Origin: JAEZKC01 sp046538945
Lineage (GTDB): Bacteria > Fibrobacterota > Chitinivibrionia > Chitinivibrionales > Chitinispirillaceae
Length of the DNA: 19,605 nt
Direction of reading: 5' to 3'
NCBI GenBank assembly: GCA_046538945.1
Contig: JBKHHW010000049.1
Location: 1 to 19,605, forward strand
In this document: piece by piece, positions 1 to 7,435 of the stretch
Numbering within the stretch: the first letter of the stretch is position 1
How the letters are laid out: each line of letters starts with the position of its first letter
Made by a program: the position numbers and the translations under genes
The notes under the pieces: generated by a model
Seen by the model: only the letters and a program-made list of their open reading frames with translations
The model's database searches: none
What the model was told of the DNA's origin: nothing

Positions 1-13
1 TGAACGTTGAACG

Positions 14-1804
14 CTATTTCATATAGATGTATTCCAGATTATGCAGCAGCCCGCCATTGGTGGAGGGGTTTACGTTTTCATACTTGTCCCACAGGCAGTG
101 TATGCGCTCCGGAAGAACGGTATAGATAAGAGGTAGATTATCGGCCGCTATATGCTGCCACTCATCGTAGAGTTTCTTGCGCTTTTCCCTGTCGAGTTCT
201 CTTCCGCCAACTTCAAAAATCGAATCGATTCTCGCTTCCCATTCGGTGGAAGGCTTTTTCTGGCGGGGATACCACATGTGAAGAGTCCCGCTTGAATGCC
301 ACACGTTCTTGCCGAAATGCGGTTCAACTCCTCCGGTAAGCGCCAGAAGAATGGCATCGTACTCAAAAGGCGGATTGTCCATCTTCTGAATGAGACTGTT
401 AAACTCAAGCTGCTGGAAATGAATCTTCATGCCGAGGTCCTGCAGGTCCTTACGGATCATTTCAGCAATCTTGATACGGTTGTTGTTTCCGCTGTTGGTC
501 ACAAGCGAGAATTCGACTGTGTTCCCGTCCTCGTCCTCCAGAAAACCGTCACCGTTCTTGTCTGTGAAACCCTCCTTTTCCAGAATTTCCAGAGCCCTTT
601 TCGGATCGTAAGGATACTGGGGAACGTCGGGATTGTAGAAATATCCCTCCGCCGGGGTCATGGAGGAGCGCTGAGGGTAACCCAGCCCGTTCATCACGAC
701 ATTAATCATGCCTTCCTTGTCGATAGCGTGCGCGACAGCTTTGCGGAAATTGGTGTTGCGAAACCATTTGGATTTGACCGGATCGACATACGGTTTGGCG
801 GTTTTGGGATCTTTGTCCAGAACCTGATTGAAGAAAATAAAACTGCTTCCAGTGGCAGGTCCAAGACGGTAAACTGTGTAACCGCTGTTTTCATCTTTTT
901 TGAGTCCGGGGTAATCCTCCCCGCGGGCTGCCAGAAAATCGATCTCCCCCTGCTTGAACTTGAGAAGCTGTGCATTCTGATCGGAAACCAGAAGATAGAT
1001 CAGCTTGTCCAGATAGGGCAACTGGTTGCCCTCCGCATCCTTTTTCCAGTATCTGGGATTTCTCTTCAAAACCACTTTCTGGGAAGACACATAGGATTCA
1101 AGCATCCAGGGACCGTTTATCACCATGTCTTTTGGCTTTGTCCGGATGTCCAGAGCAGTCGAGAATGTCTTGTTGCGGACCATTGCGGCGTATTTGTGCT
1201 TTGGAAGGATCTCCTGGCCCATCGAGCGCAGAAAAGGAGCAAAGGGAATCGGAAGGGTAAACTGGACTTTTGAGCTGTCTACCGCTTCGACCTTCATATG
1301 CTTGCCTTCGAAGGTGAAAATGTCCCTTGCCGAGTTGGGACTGATATCCATATTGTAGATAAGGTCGTTAAAAGTAAATTCCACGTCATAAGCGCTTATG
1401 GGAACCCCGTCAGACCACACAACTCCCGGTCTCATGTAAAAGGTCCAGGTGAGCCCGTCTTCACTTATCTCCCAACGCTCGGCAAGAGCCGGTTCCACTT
1501 CAAGAGTGACTCCATCAACGGCTGTGAGCCCTTCGTACATCAGATTGGTGAATTCGGATGTGCTTGTTTCTGTTGATGTTATGGGATTGAATGACTTGGG
1601 GTCGGAGAAGCTCGACAGAATGATCTCCCCGCCGGGCTTTCCGATGGAGGGTTCAAAACTTTCAGCTTTCTTCTGAAGAACGTCATAGCTGTTGGCTGCC
1701 GAAGAAGCGGCCTGCTTTGATGCATCATCGGAGGACTTGCTGCTGCAGCTGGCTGTAAAAAGGAGTAAACTGCCGGTAAGAAATGCTCCGACAAATCTGT
1801 TCAT
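14..1804 (-). CDS. Peptide-type ABC transporter substrate-binding lipoprotein (SBP family 5)
   Basis: This is an extracellular solute-binding protein of the family that delivers oligopeptides, dipeptides or nickel to ABC importers. The first 20 residues form a lipoprotein signal with a hydrophobic run ending in FTAS-C (Cys20), followed by a Ser/Ala-rich linker and then the mature domain. The mature part opens with a GGE-ILSSFSDPKSFNP stretch and carries the typical LAERWEISEDGLTWTFYMR segment near residues 108-128, both characteristic of SBP family 5. Its length of 596 residues fits the family. I chose ATG at 1804 because GGAGGA (1811-1816) lies 6 bases upstream; an in-frame TTG at 1810 would touch that site. 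It follows the VanX-like gene on the same strand after 156 bases. No permease or ATPase is visible, because the window ends 13 bases beyond the stop. The ligand is inferred, not shown. Confidence 0.93.
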   Translation of the reverse strand: MNRFVGAFLTGSLLLFTASCSSKSSDDASKQAASSAANSYDVLQKKAESFEPSIGKPGGEIILSSFSDPKSFNPITSTETSTSEFTNLMYEGLTAVDGVTLEVEPALAERWEISEDGLTWTFYMRPGVVWSDGVPISAYDVEFTFNDLIYNMDISPNSARDIFTFEGKHMKVEAVDSSKVQFTLPIPFAPFLRSMGQEILPKHKYAAMVRNKTFSTALDIRTKPKDMVINGPWMLESYVSSQKVVLKRNPRYWKKDAEGNQLPYLDKLIYLLVSDQNAQLLKFKQGEIDFLAARGEDYPGLKKDENSGYTVYRLGPATGSSFIFFNQVLDKDPKTAKPYVDPVKSKWFRNTNFRKAVAHAIDKEGMINVVMNGLGYPQRSSMTPAEGYFYNPDVPQYPYDPKRALEILEKEGFTDKNGDGFLEDEDGNTVEFSLVTNSGNNNRIKIAEMIRKDLQDLGMKIHFQQLEFNSLIQKMDNPPFEYDAILLALTGGVEPHFGKNVWHSSGTLHMWYPRQKKPSTEWEARIDSIFEVGGRELDREKRKKLYDEWQHIAADNLPLIYTVLPERIHCLWDKYENVNPSTNGGLLHNLEYIYMK

Positions 1805-1810
1805 TATCAA

Positions 1811-1816
1811 TCCTCC
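1811..1816 (-). promoter_or_regulatory. Ribosome binding site deciding the start of the SBP gene
   Basis: GGAGGA on the minus strand lies 6 bases before the ATG at 1804-1802. It favours this ATG over the TTG two codons upstream. Confidence 0.75.
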
Positions 1817-1960
1817 GGTTCTAAATGTTCTTTTTGAGTGTTCAGTGCCCGGAAATTCGATGGGTATGTATCTACTTCCCGGTCGTAATCAGAAATGTAT
1901 TATTGTAATATATCACATAACTGAACTCATGCACAACAGGGTATGTTTCTATATATGAAA

Positions 1961-2680
1961 TCATTCCACAATGGTGAATTTTCTTCTGATTTCGCCCTTC
2001 TCGAAGGCTTCGAAATGCCACCATTCTATAGCCAACGGATGAAACCCGGCCTGAACCATGACTTTCCTGAGAAGTTTTCTGTTTTCAACATGCTCACGGG
2101 TGAGCTTACCCTCCCGGAGATACTTCTTCTCAAGGCGCGGCTGGGACAGAGGGCCGAAATGATCGATCGGGGTACCCATATCCAGCCGCCTGCCGTTTGA
2201 ATCGCAGATGGTGACATCCACTGCGCATCCATAATTGTGCATCGATCCGGTGTGCGGGTTGGCAACATATCTCTGTTGGGGTGTACCTTTCACCACATCC
2301 CACATCTTCTGCTGGACATGTCTGGGACGAAGACCGTCTGCAACCAGAATGGTCAGGTCGGGACGCATCTTCTTGAGCAGGCTGTTTGCCTCGGCAAGCT
2401 TTCGCGCAGCATCCGCCTGAAGATAACATTCCTTCAGTTCGCCGTAGAGGTTTATCCCGGTGAAATTTCCCGGATCGGCGTACTTCAGCTCCACACGGAG
2501 GGTGGAATCTACACTCCGCACGTCAACCATACCCAATGCTTCCAGTCTGGCCCTGTAGTGCTCGATGGATTGTACCGGCTGGCTTCCAAGCGGGAAGAGA
2601 AACGCTGCACCTATGAACAGCAGTGCTGGGAGGACAAAAGAGATCTGTTTTTTTTCCGGGTTCTGACATTGTAAGATCAT
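1961..2680 (-). CDS. D-alanyl-D-alanine dipeptidase, VanX/DdpX type (peptidase M15D), exported
   Basis: A zinc D,D-dipeptidase that splits D-Ala-D-Ala. All landmark residues of the M15D family are visible: the NFTGINLYG region (72-80), the transition-state Arg in DGLRP (Arg118), the first two zinc ligands in SMHNYGCAVD (His148, Asp155), and EWWH (general base Glu219, third zinc ligand His222). The N-terminus has a basic stretch and then a hydrophobic run at about residues 13-31, so the enzyme is probably exported or anchored in the periplasm. VanX itself is cytoplasmic. The 239-residue length is VanX-like plus the signal. The upstream ribosome binding site is weak. The gene lies 48 bases after the hydrolase gene and precedes a peptide-binding lipoprotein gene, an order that recalls E. 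coli ddpX-ddpA. A role in salvaging peptidoglycan peptides or remodelling the wall is inferred. Confidence 0.92.
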   Translation of the reverse strand: MILQCQNPEKKQISFVLPALLFIGAAFLFPLGSQPVQSIEHYRARLEALGMVDVRSVDSTLRVELKYADPGNFTGINLYGELKECYLQADAARKLAEANSLLKKMRPDLTILVADGLRPRHVQQKMWDVVKGTPQQRYVANPHTGSMHNYGCAVDVTICDSNGRRLDMGTPIDHFGPLSQPRLEKKYLREGKLTREHVENRKLLRKVMVQAGFHPLAIEWWHFEAFEKGEIRRKFTIVE

Positions 2681-2728
2681 ATTGTACTTACGACTATGTT
2701 TAAGTGTTTATTGCACAATGAGTTAGGA

Positions 2729-3784
2729 TCACTTTTTCTGTCTGCTCAGCCAGACCAGCCCAGCGTTGAAGATAATGTCGTGATTGCCGTCATACAGTTT
2801 GATGATCGCATTGGATGACTGCCTTTCATACACCTGCTCGTAACCGGCATCCCTGAAAAGCGAATCCGGGTAGGTGCCCTGCAAATGATCCGGGAGCTGC
2901 AGATTTTTATTGATGTAAGTGATCTCCTCCGTTGTGAACTTGTCCTTCTCCCGGGCCAGATCATTGAAGGCCTGAAGAGAATGCCCTGGTGGAACAAATA
3001 CGTCTTTGACTCCGGTAGCGATATAGATCTGAATCTTTTCTCCTTTGGCGTTTTGAAGATATCTGCTCACACTTCTCTTTTTGCACTCTTTGTAGGCTTC
3101 CGTTCCCGGTGTGGGCGCCCCCCCGCAGGAGTTTTCGATATGCCGGGCGTAACCATGCCTTGAATTGCGGGTGGTTTCGTACCACTGAGTGAGGTCATAC
3201 ACCGGCACCCATGCTGCAGCGGCAGTCCAGAGCTCAGGATAGCGTCCCGCCATGATCAGCGTGGTCATTCCCCCTCCCGAAAATCCGGTGATATAAATCC
3301 TTGATTCGTCTACATTTGCAGTGCTTTTAGCATATTCCAGGGCATCCAGAATATCCTGAATGGCCAGCTCCGATGCCGTGGATTTGGAGTTTGTGTAGGG
3401 ACCGCGGTAGTCGGGATGAATGAAAACCCAGTCATTTTTCACCGCCCACACTCCGAAAGGAATGCTGAACTGTTTTTCGTAATCGGAATTCCAGGAGTGA
3501 AGGGCCACAAGGAGGGGCTTTTTGTGTTTGGATTTGGAATCATAAAATAGTGCAGGCTGCTTTTTTCCGTCTGCACTCGATGTAATGGTGATCCGTTGCG
3601 CCTGGGGAACTGCCGTTTCCCACGCTTTGCGCTTGGGCATCCGGTTAAGGGGCGAGCGGGCTATCCGGCTGAAGGATTTGTAGTATGATTTATCCAGCAG
3701 TGACACCGATGGATGTGTCTGACCCGTTGCTCCGGTACAGTGGAGAAGCAAAAGGGTGAATAGAGCAAGTATCCTTTTTTTCAT
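2729..3784 (-). CDS. Exported alpha/beta hydrolase (esterase / prolyl-oligopeptidase-like)
   Basis: A 351-residue serine hydrolase with an N-terminal signal peptide (KKR, then a hydrophobic run to about residue 20). The alpha/beta-hydrolase core is clear: an LLVALHSW strand-turn near 91-98, a YRGPY loop, and the nucleophile elbow G-F-S-G-G with Ser169. Asp261 in GVKDVFVP and His335 in DGNHDI are the likely remaining triad members. The overall pattern resembles secreted poly(3-hydroxybutyrate) depolymerase or feruloyl-esterase-like proteins and S9-type peptidases; sequence alone does not fix the substrate. It sits between an acyltransferase 3 gene (22 bases upstream) and the VanX-like gene (48 bases downstream), so co-transcription is likely. 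A role in removing acyl groups or cleaving wall-derived material is only suggested by the neighbours. Confidence 0.85.
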   Translation of the reverse strand: MKKRILALFTLLLLHCTGATGQTHPSVSLLDKSYYKSFSRIARSPLNRMPKRKAWETAVPQAQRITITSSADGKKQPALFYDSKSKHKKPLLVALHSWNSDYEKQFSIPFGVWAVKNDWVFIHPDYRGPYTNSKSTASELAIQDILDALEYAKSTANVDESRIYITGFSGGGMTTLIMAGRYPELWTAAAAWVPVYDLTQWYETTRNSRHGYARHIENSCGGAPTPGTEAYKECKKRSVSRYLQNAKGEKIQIYIATGVKDVFVPPGHSLQAFNDLAREKDKFTTEEITYINKNLQLPDHLQGTYPDSLFRDAGYEQVYERQSSNAIIKLYDGNHDIIFNAGLVWLSRQKK

Positions 3785-3806
3785 ATATTACAGAGCTTTC
3801 TAGTTT

Positions 3807-4859
3807 TTAGGGTACAGTATGTTTCAGCCCGGGAATCAGTTTGATAACCGTCACGATAAAAAGAGATGCTCCGAAAACCGCAAGTGAGAAGAGCGGGATT
3901 CCTACGGCGGGGCGGTACATGGTTTCGCTCAGGGTGAACCCCAGCATTCCCTGCTTGTAGACAGCTATGACAATTGCGTGCACCAGAAATATTCCCGGTA
4001 CACAGGATGCCGCCCAGGATATAATACCCGCTTTGCCGCTATTTTGAAATGGAATGCTTTTGATCAGCAGGTAAATTGAAAATGCCATCAGGAAAACGTT
4101 GGGACTGTAATAGTTGAAGAAATAGGGCTCGAATTGTCCGTCACCCTGAACGATGGTTAAATCATACGTGCCCAAAGCGGTCAGGAACAGACCGGTGAAA
4201 AAGAAAAACAGGTGAAGCAGCGTTTCTTTAGCGCTCAATGTGATATCCCTGAGCAGAAATCCCAGGAAGAAATAGCCCAGATAGTAGTAGGGCGAATATG
4301 CTGAACCGTTTGAAAAATAAAAATTCAGGTCGAAGTACTCCTGAAGGAGAGGGAGGATGGATGCGGATAGAAACCAGAGCAGGAAAAAATAGAGCGGATT
4401 TATTCCTCTGGCCGCCAAGAAGTAGGTTCCCAGAACCGGAGCAAAGAGATAGAGAACAATAAGCACGTAGAAAAACCACAGATGGTAGTAGATGGGCCCT
4501 TCGATGAGCAGAGAGAAAAAATCAGAGAACAGAAGGTCTTCACCGTTTATGTGGATTCTCCAAAGAAAGTAGACAAAGCTCCACAGGAGAAAGGGGAGGA
4601 GTATCCGCTGCAGCCTTCGTTTGAAGAAATGGGACAGGGAGCCGTTTGCTTTGGGTATAAGGAAGGCGCCGCTTATCATGAAAAAAACGGGAATGCACCA
4701 TCGTGAAAGCGAGTTGTAGATATTGCCGGCCCACCAGAACTGAGCGCCTGCCCTGTCGTAGCTTACAAGGAGGGGGGCGGCTGAATGAATGGTGATCACA
4801 CCCATTATTGAAACGATTTTGAGCAGGTCTGCCCAGAGCAGACGGCGGTTGTTTGTCAT
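3807..4859 (-). CDS. Acyltransferase 3 family membrane protein (WecH/OafA-like)
   Basis: A 350-residue integral membrane protein with about ten hydrophobic segments. The N-terminus has the hallmark of acyltransferase family 3: a DLLKIVSIMGVITIHSAAP helix with the conserved His25, followed by PVFFMISGAFLI and a basic FFKRRLQRILLPFLLW segment. Members move acetyl or other acyl groups onto surface sugars or related envelope molecules at the inner membrane. The lack of a C-terminal SGNH domain and the length put it closer to the short WecH type than to OafA. It is the first gene of the minus-strand run that includes the hydrolase and the VanX-like gene. It is divergent from the small barrel gene at 5049. 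The ribosome binding site is poor. The acceptor molecule is unknown. Confidence 0.9.
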   Translation of the reverse strand: MTNNRRLLWADLLKIVSIMGVITIHSAAPLLVSYDRAGAQFWWAGNIYNSLSRWCIPVFFMISGAFLIPKANGSLSHFFKRRLQRILLPFLLWSFVYFLWRIHINGEDLLFSDFFSLLIEGPIYYHLWFFYVLIVLYLFAPVLGTYFLAARGINPLYFFLLWFLSASILPLLQEYFDLNFYFSNGSAYSPYYYLGYFFLGFLLRDITLSAKETLLHLFFFFTGLFLTALGTYDLTIVQGDGQFEPYFFNYYSPNVFLMAFSIYLLIKSIPFQNSGKAGIISWAASCVPGIFLVHAIVIAVYKQGMLGFTLSETMYRPAVGIPLFSLAVFGASLFIVTVIKLIPGLKHTVP

Positions 4860-4927
4860 AAGATATCCGAGCGGTTAGAGTAGCTTTCCGGCAGAAATTC
4901 AGAATATGCAAATTCAGTGCCGCGGAG

Positions 4928-4969
4928 GCGTCCCGGAGGTGAAACAGGGAAAAAACATCTCCGGGACGC
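4928..4969. repeat. Strong inverted repeat in a divergent intergenic region
   Basis: GCGTCCCGGAG (4928-4938) and CTCCGGGACGC (4959-4969) are perfect 11-bp inverted arms. As plus-strand RNA the stem extends by a G-U, a U-A and a G-C pair to 14 bp, closing a 14-base loop. It lies between the divergent acyltransferase (start 4859) and barrel (start 5049) genes. No U-tract follows on either strand, so it is a poor terminator candidate. It could be an operator or a 5' leader hairpin. Confidence 0.7.
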
Positions 4970-5035
4970 ACCAAAACCCCGCCTCTGGCCTCTGGTATTC
5001 CAATTGCTCAAACATATCCATGATCCGTTTCACCC

Positions 5036-5041
5036 AGGAGG
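5036..5041 (+). promoter_or_regulatory. Ribosome binding site deciding the start of the barrel gene
   Basis: A perfect AGGAGG lies 7 bases before the ATG at 5049. It shows that translation starts here and not at the upstream in-frame ATG at 4917, which would run through the inverted repeat and add 44 residues with no signal character. Confidence 0.85.
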
Positions 5042-5048
5042 TAAAATC

Positions 5049-5519
5049 ATGAGAAAACCGATACTCTTTCTCTCTCTGGCACTGCTCTTTTGTGCCCGAA
5101 CAAACGCCCAGGAGGTGCCCCGCTTCGAACTCGGCGTGGTGCTGGGGCAGGAAACCGGAGTGAGCGGCAAATACTGGTATACCCCCCGCACCGCCGTTGA
5201 TGCCAGTGTCGCATGGGCCTTCGGTGATGAAGGATTGCTGGCTGTGAACTCCGACTATCTCCTCCATCCCCTGTTCTTCTCGCTCTATGAGGGCGACTTA
5301 CCATTGTATATCGGGGTGGGAGGAGGCATAAGAATCAGTGATGACTGGTTTGCCAGAGTCAGGCTACCAATAGGGCTGGAATATCTTTTTCCCGGCTTCC
5401 CCCTCAGTGCTTTCGCGGAAATAGTGCCCGCAGTGGAGGTGCTCCCCGAAACCGGTTTGGACCTGACCGGGGGGGTGGGTTTGAGATTCACACTGGGTAG
5501 TGTGGAAAGTGAATCGTAA
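5049..5519 (+). CDS. Small outer-membrane beta-barrel protein, function unknown
   Basis: A 156-residue protein and the only plus-strand gene I accept in the window. Residues 1-20 are a classic signal peptide (MRKP, a hydrophobic run, then NAQ), with cleavage likely before Gln21. The rest alternates polar and hydrophobic residues with many Gly and aromatic positions (GVVLGQETG, LPLYIGVGGGIRI, RVRLPIGLEYLFPGFPLSAFAEIVPAVEV, GVGLRFTL). That is the pattern of a small single-domain outer-membrane barrel. The run from RLPIGLEY to the final GVGLRF resembles short uncharacterised barrel proteins common in Gram-negative genomes. It is divergent from the acyltransferase gene and convergent with the broken export gene, so it has its own promoter. 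No function can be assigned. Confidence 0.85.
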   Translation: MRKPILFLSLALLFCARTNAQEVPRFELGVVLGQETGVSGKYWYTPRTAVDASVAWAFGDEGLLAVNSDYLLHPLFFSLYEGDLPLYIGVGGGIRISDDWFARVRLPIGLEYLFPGFPLSAFAEIVPAVEVLPETGLDLTGGVGLRFTLGSVESES

Positions 5520-5551
5520 AACGCCGGAGGAAATTTTTGGAACACTGTAAT

Positions 5552-5589
5552 CCTTTGGCACCGCCCTGGTTTAACGGGTGCTCCGAAGG
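5552..5589. terminator. Imperfect hairpin between convergent genes, possible terminator
   Basis: Bases 5552-5562 pair with 5577-5589, giving an 11-bp stem (one G-U pair) with a 2-base bulge and a loop of about 14 bases. It lies between the end of the barrel gene and the decaying export gene. No proper T-tract follows on either strand, so its use as a terminator is doubtful. Confidence 0.3.
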
Positions 5590-6097
5590 TGAATGTCTGC
5601 AGGATCGAACTTTACCGGAAGATCCGTTTGTGTTCAGACCTTCCGGTATTCCCCACAGATGAATGTTCATTCACCTCGTCCTCTGCTCTGACCGGATAAT
5701 TTGAGGGAATACTGTTCATCTCCGCAGGACTGAAACTCCGTGCATTTTTCCTATTGAAAACATCATAGCCGTAGACCTCAAGGGAGCAAAGAGGACTGTC
5801 GGGAAGAATGTCCTCTCCTCTGACCATGCGTTCGTAGATCGACCAGCTCAGGCTTGAGCGAGTCCTTGTTGGGAAAAAGGATAACGTGCTGTCCCCGAGG
5901 GTATTCAGGCTGTCTCGGGTAAAGGGCGACAAAAGGTTCAGTAAATCCTGCAGGAAGCGGTTCAACTGATGGGAAATCCCCTTCTTCGCCCTGCCCTGCT
6001 TCTGAAGCTGCAGCAGCATTTCGGGGGGATCGACTGCTGAGCTGAAATGAAAAAAGACAAAAAGAACGGCCGTAAACAAAAACCGAGAAAATTTAGT
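5571..6097 (-). pseudogene. Remnant of a polysaccharide export gene (Wza/SLBB-type), truncated and frameshifted
   Basis: The open part (6079-5612, TTG start) gives 155 residues. It has a hydrophobic signal-like start, then the lead-in seen in large Poly_export/SLBB outer-membrane proteins: SIYERMVRG, then YGYDVF (103-108), then SNYPVRAEDEV (126-136), matching the usual GYDLF and DYVLGPGDEV motifs. Right after DEV the frame is lost, and NIHLWG, the expected continuation, appears one frame over at 5667-5650. A TTCATTCA tandem at 5666-5673 explains the shift: removing one copy restores DEVNIHLWG. Downstream the similarity fades and stops appear by 5571, so the rest of the Poly_export domain and all SLBB domains are missing. 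No good start codon or ribosome binding site is present. It directly follows the sugar dehydrogenase gene, as expected for a capsule or exopolysaccharide locus. Confidence 0.75.
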
Positions 6098-7336
6098 CTA
6101 GGAAACCACCTGCTTTAAATCGTAAAATATGCCGTTATCGACAAGAAAAGAATTCAGTCTGTCTGTATTCCGGATGAACTGCTCGTGCTTGACCGCCAGA
6201 ACAACCGCTTCGTAAGCCCGGGGTTTAGGCTCTGCAAGAAGCTCGACCCCGTACTCGCCCTTGACATCCGCCGGGTCGGCAACCGGATCGTATACATCCG
6301 TAACTATTCCGAAATCATTGAGTTCCTTGACTATGTCGATCACTTTTGAATTGCGAATATCCGGTACGTTCTCTTTGAAGGTGATTCCGAGAATGAGCAC
6401 CCGTCCATCCATGACCCGCAGCTTTTTATGAATCATCTTTTTAATGAGTTCCCGCCCGAAATAGCGTCCCATGGCGTCGTTAATGCGACGGCCCGCCATG
6501 ATGATCTGGGGATGATGACCGATCTCGTCAGCCTTGTATGCAAGATAGTAGGGGTCGACACCGATGCAGTGACCTCCCACCAGTCCCGGCTCGAATTTGA
6601 GAAAATTCCATTTTGTTCCTGCCGCCGCAAGTACATCCCTGGTGCTGATTCCCATTTTATCAAAAATTATCCGAAGCTCGTTCATGAGAGCAATATTTAT
6701 ATCCCTCTGGGTGTTCTCTATCACTTTGGCAGCCTCGGCGACCTTGATTGAGGGCGCTCTGTGCACACCCGCCTTTACCGCTTTTCCGTACACCTGGGCA
6801 ACTTTGTCCAGAGTTTCGGGCGTGTCTCCAGCAACGATTTTGGTTATGGTGGACACCGTGTGCACCTTGTCTCCTGGGTTGATTCTTTCGGGAGAGTACC
6901 CGACGGAAAAATCCTGCTTCCACTTCAGACCGGATACCTTTTCAAGAATCGGCACACACTCTTCCTCGGTCACACCCGGGTAGACCGTGGACTCGTAAAC
7001 CACAATCGCACCCCGCTGAAGATTGGCTCCCACCATTTGGGATGCTCTGTACATCGGAGTGAGATCGGGTGTTTTATGCTCGTCAATGGGAGTGGGAACC
7101 GCTACAATTATGAATTCCGCACTTTTTATTACTTCCGACTGATTCGAAAACTCGATCCCGCTCTCCTTGAGCGTCTCGGGGGATGTCTCTCCGTTTGGAT
7201 CGTGAAAGCTCTTCAATGCTTTGATTCTGCTCTCTTTGACGTCGAATCCGACCACCCGGAAATATTTCGCCAGCTCGACAGCGAGCGGTAATCCCACATA
7301 TCCCAGTCCTACAACGCAAACGTTAGGCTTGTACAT
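6098..7336 (-). CDS. Nucleotide-sugar 6-dehydrogenase, TviB/WbpO type (UDP-GlcNAc/GalNAc or UDP-Glc)
   Basis: An NAD-dependent dehydrogenase that oxidises C6 of a UDP-hexose to the uronic acid, giving precursors for capsule, O-antigen or exopolysaccharide. The N-terminal Rossmann motif is GLGYVGLP (10-17). The catalytic Cys257 lies in GGHCIGVDPYYL, and the C-terminal domain contains the GITFKENVPDIRNS motif. YESTVYPGVTEE (114-125) and the 412-residue length point to the TviB/WbpO branch, which uses UDP-N-acetylhexosamines, more than to classic UDP-glucose dehydrogenase. The substrate is still an inference. A purine-rich AAGGGG-like ribosome binding site precedes the ATG. It lies 99 bases after the epimerase gene, and the in-frame export remnant follows at once. 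The two enzymes together could give UDP-GalNAcA or UDP-GalA. Confidence 0.93.
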   Translation of the reverse strand: MYKPNVCVVGLGYVGLPLAVELAKYFRVVGFDVKESRIKALKSFHDPNGETSPETLKESGIEFSNQSEVIKSAEFIIVAVPTPIDEHKTPDLTPMYRASQMVGANLQRGAIVVYESTVYPGVTEEECVPILEKVSGLKWKQDFSVGYSPERINPGDKVHTVSTITKIVAGDTPETLDKVAQVYGKAVKAGVHRAPSIKVAEAAKVIENTQRDINIALMNELRIIFDKMGISTRDVLAAAGTKWNFLKFEPGLVGGHCIGVDPYYLAYKADEIGHHPQIIMAGRRINDAMGRYFGRELIKKMIHKKLRVMDGRVLILGITFKENVPDIRNSKVIDIVKELNDFGIVTDVYDPVADPADVKGEYGVELLAEPKPRAYEAVVLAVKHEQFIRNTDRLNSFLVDNGIFYDLKQVVS

Positions 7337-7435
7337 AAGAACCCCTTCTTAAATGATGCCAGACACTGTTGTTTACCCTTTTCAATGCAACTGTTCTGCC
7401 ATTCATAACTGGTCTGGTGGAATATGGGGGTTTGT

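Noticed and set aside
296..1273. Long open frame (325 codons) on the plus strand
   Set aside because: It is fully antisense to the clear substrate-binding protein gene, and its product resembles no protein family I know.
4917..5048. An N-terminal extension of 44 codons for the small barrel gene
   Set aside because: The AGGAGG at 5036-5041 and the classic signal peptide beginning at 5049 fix the start there; the extension would translate through the inverted repeat.
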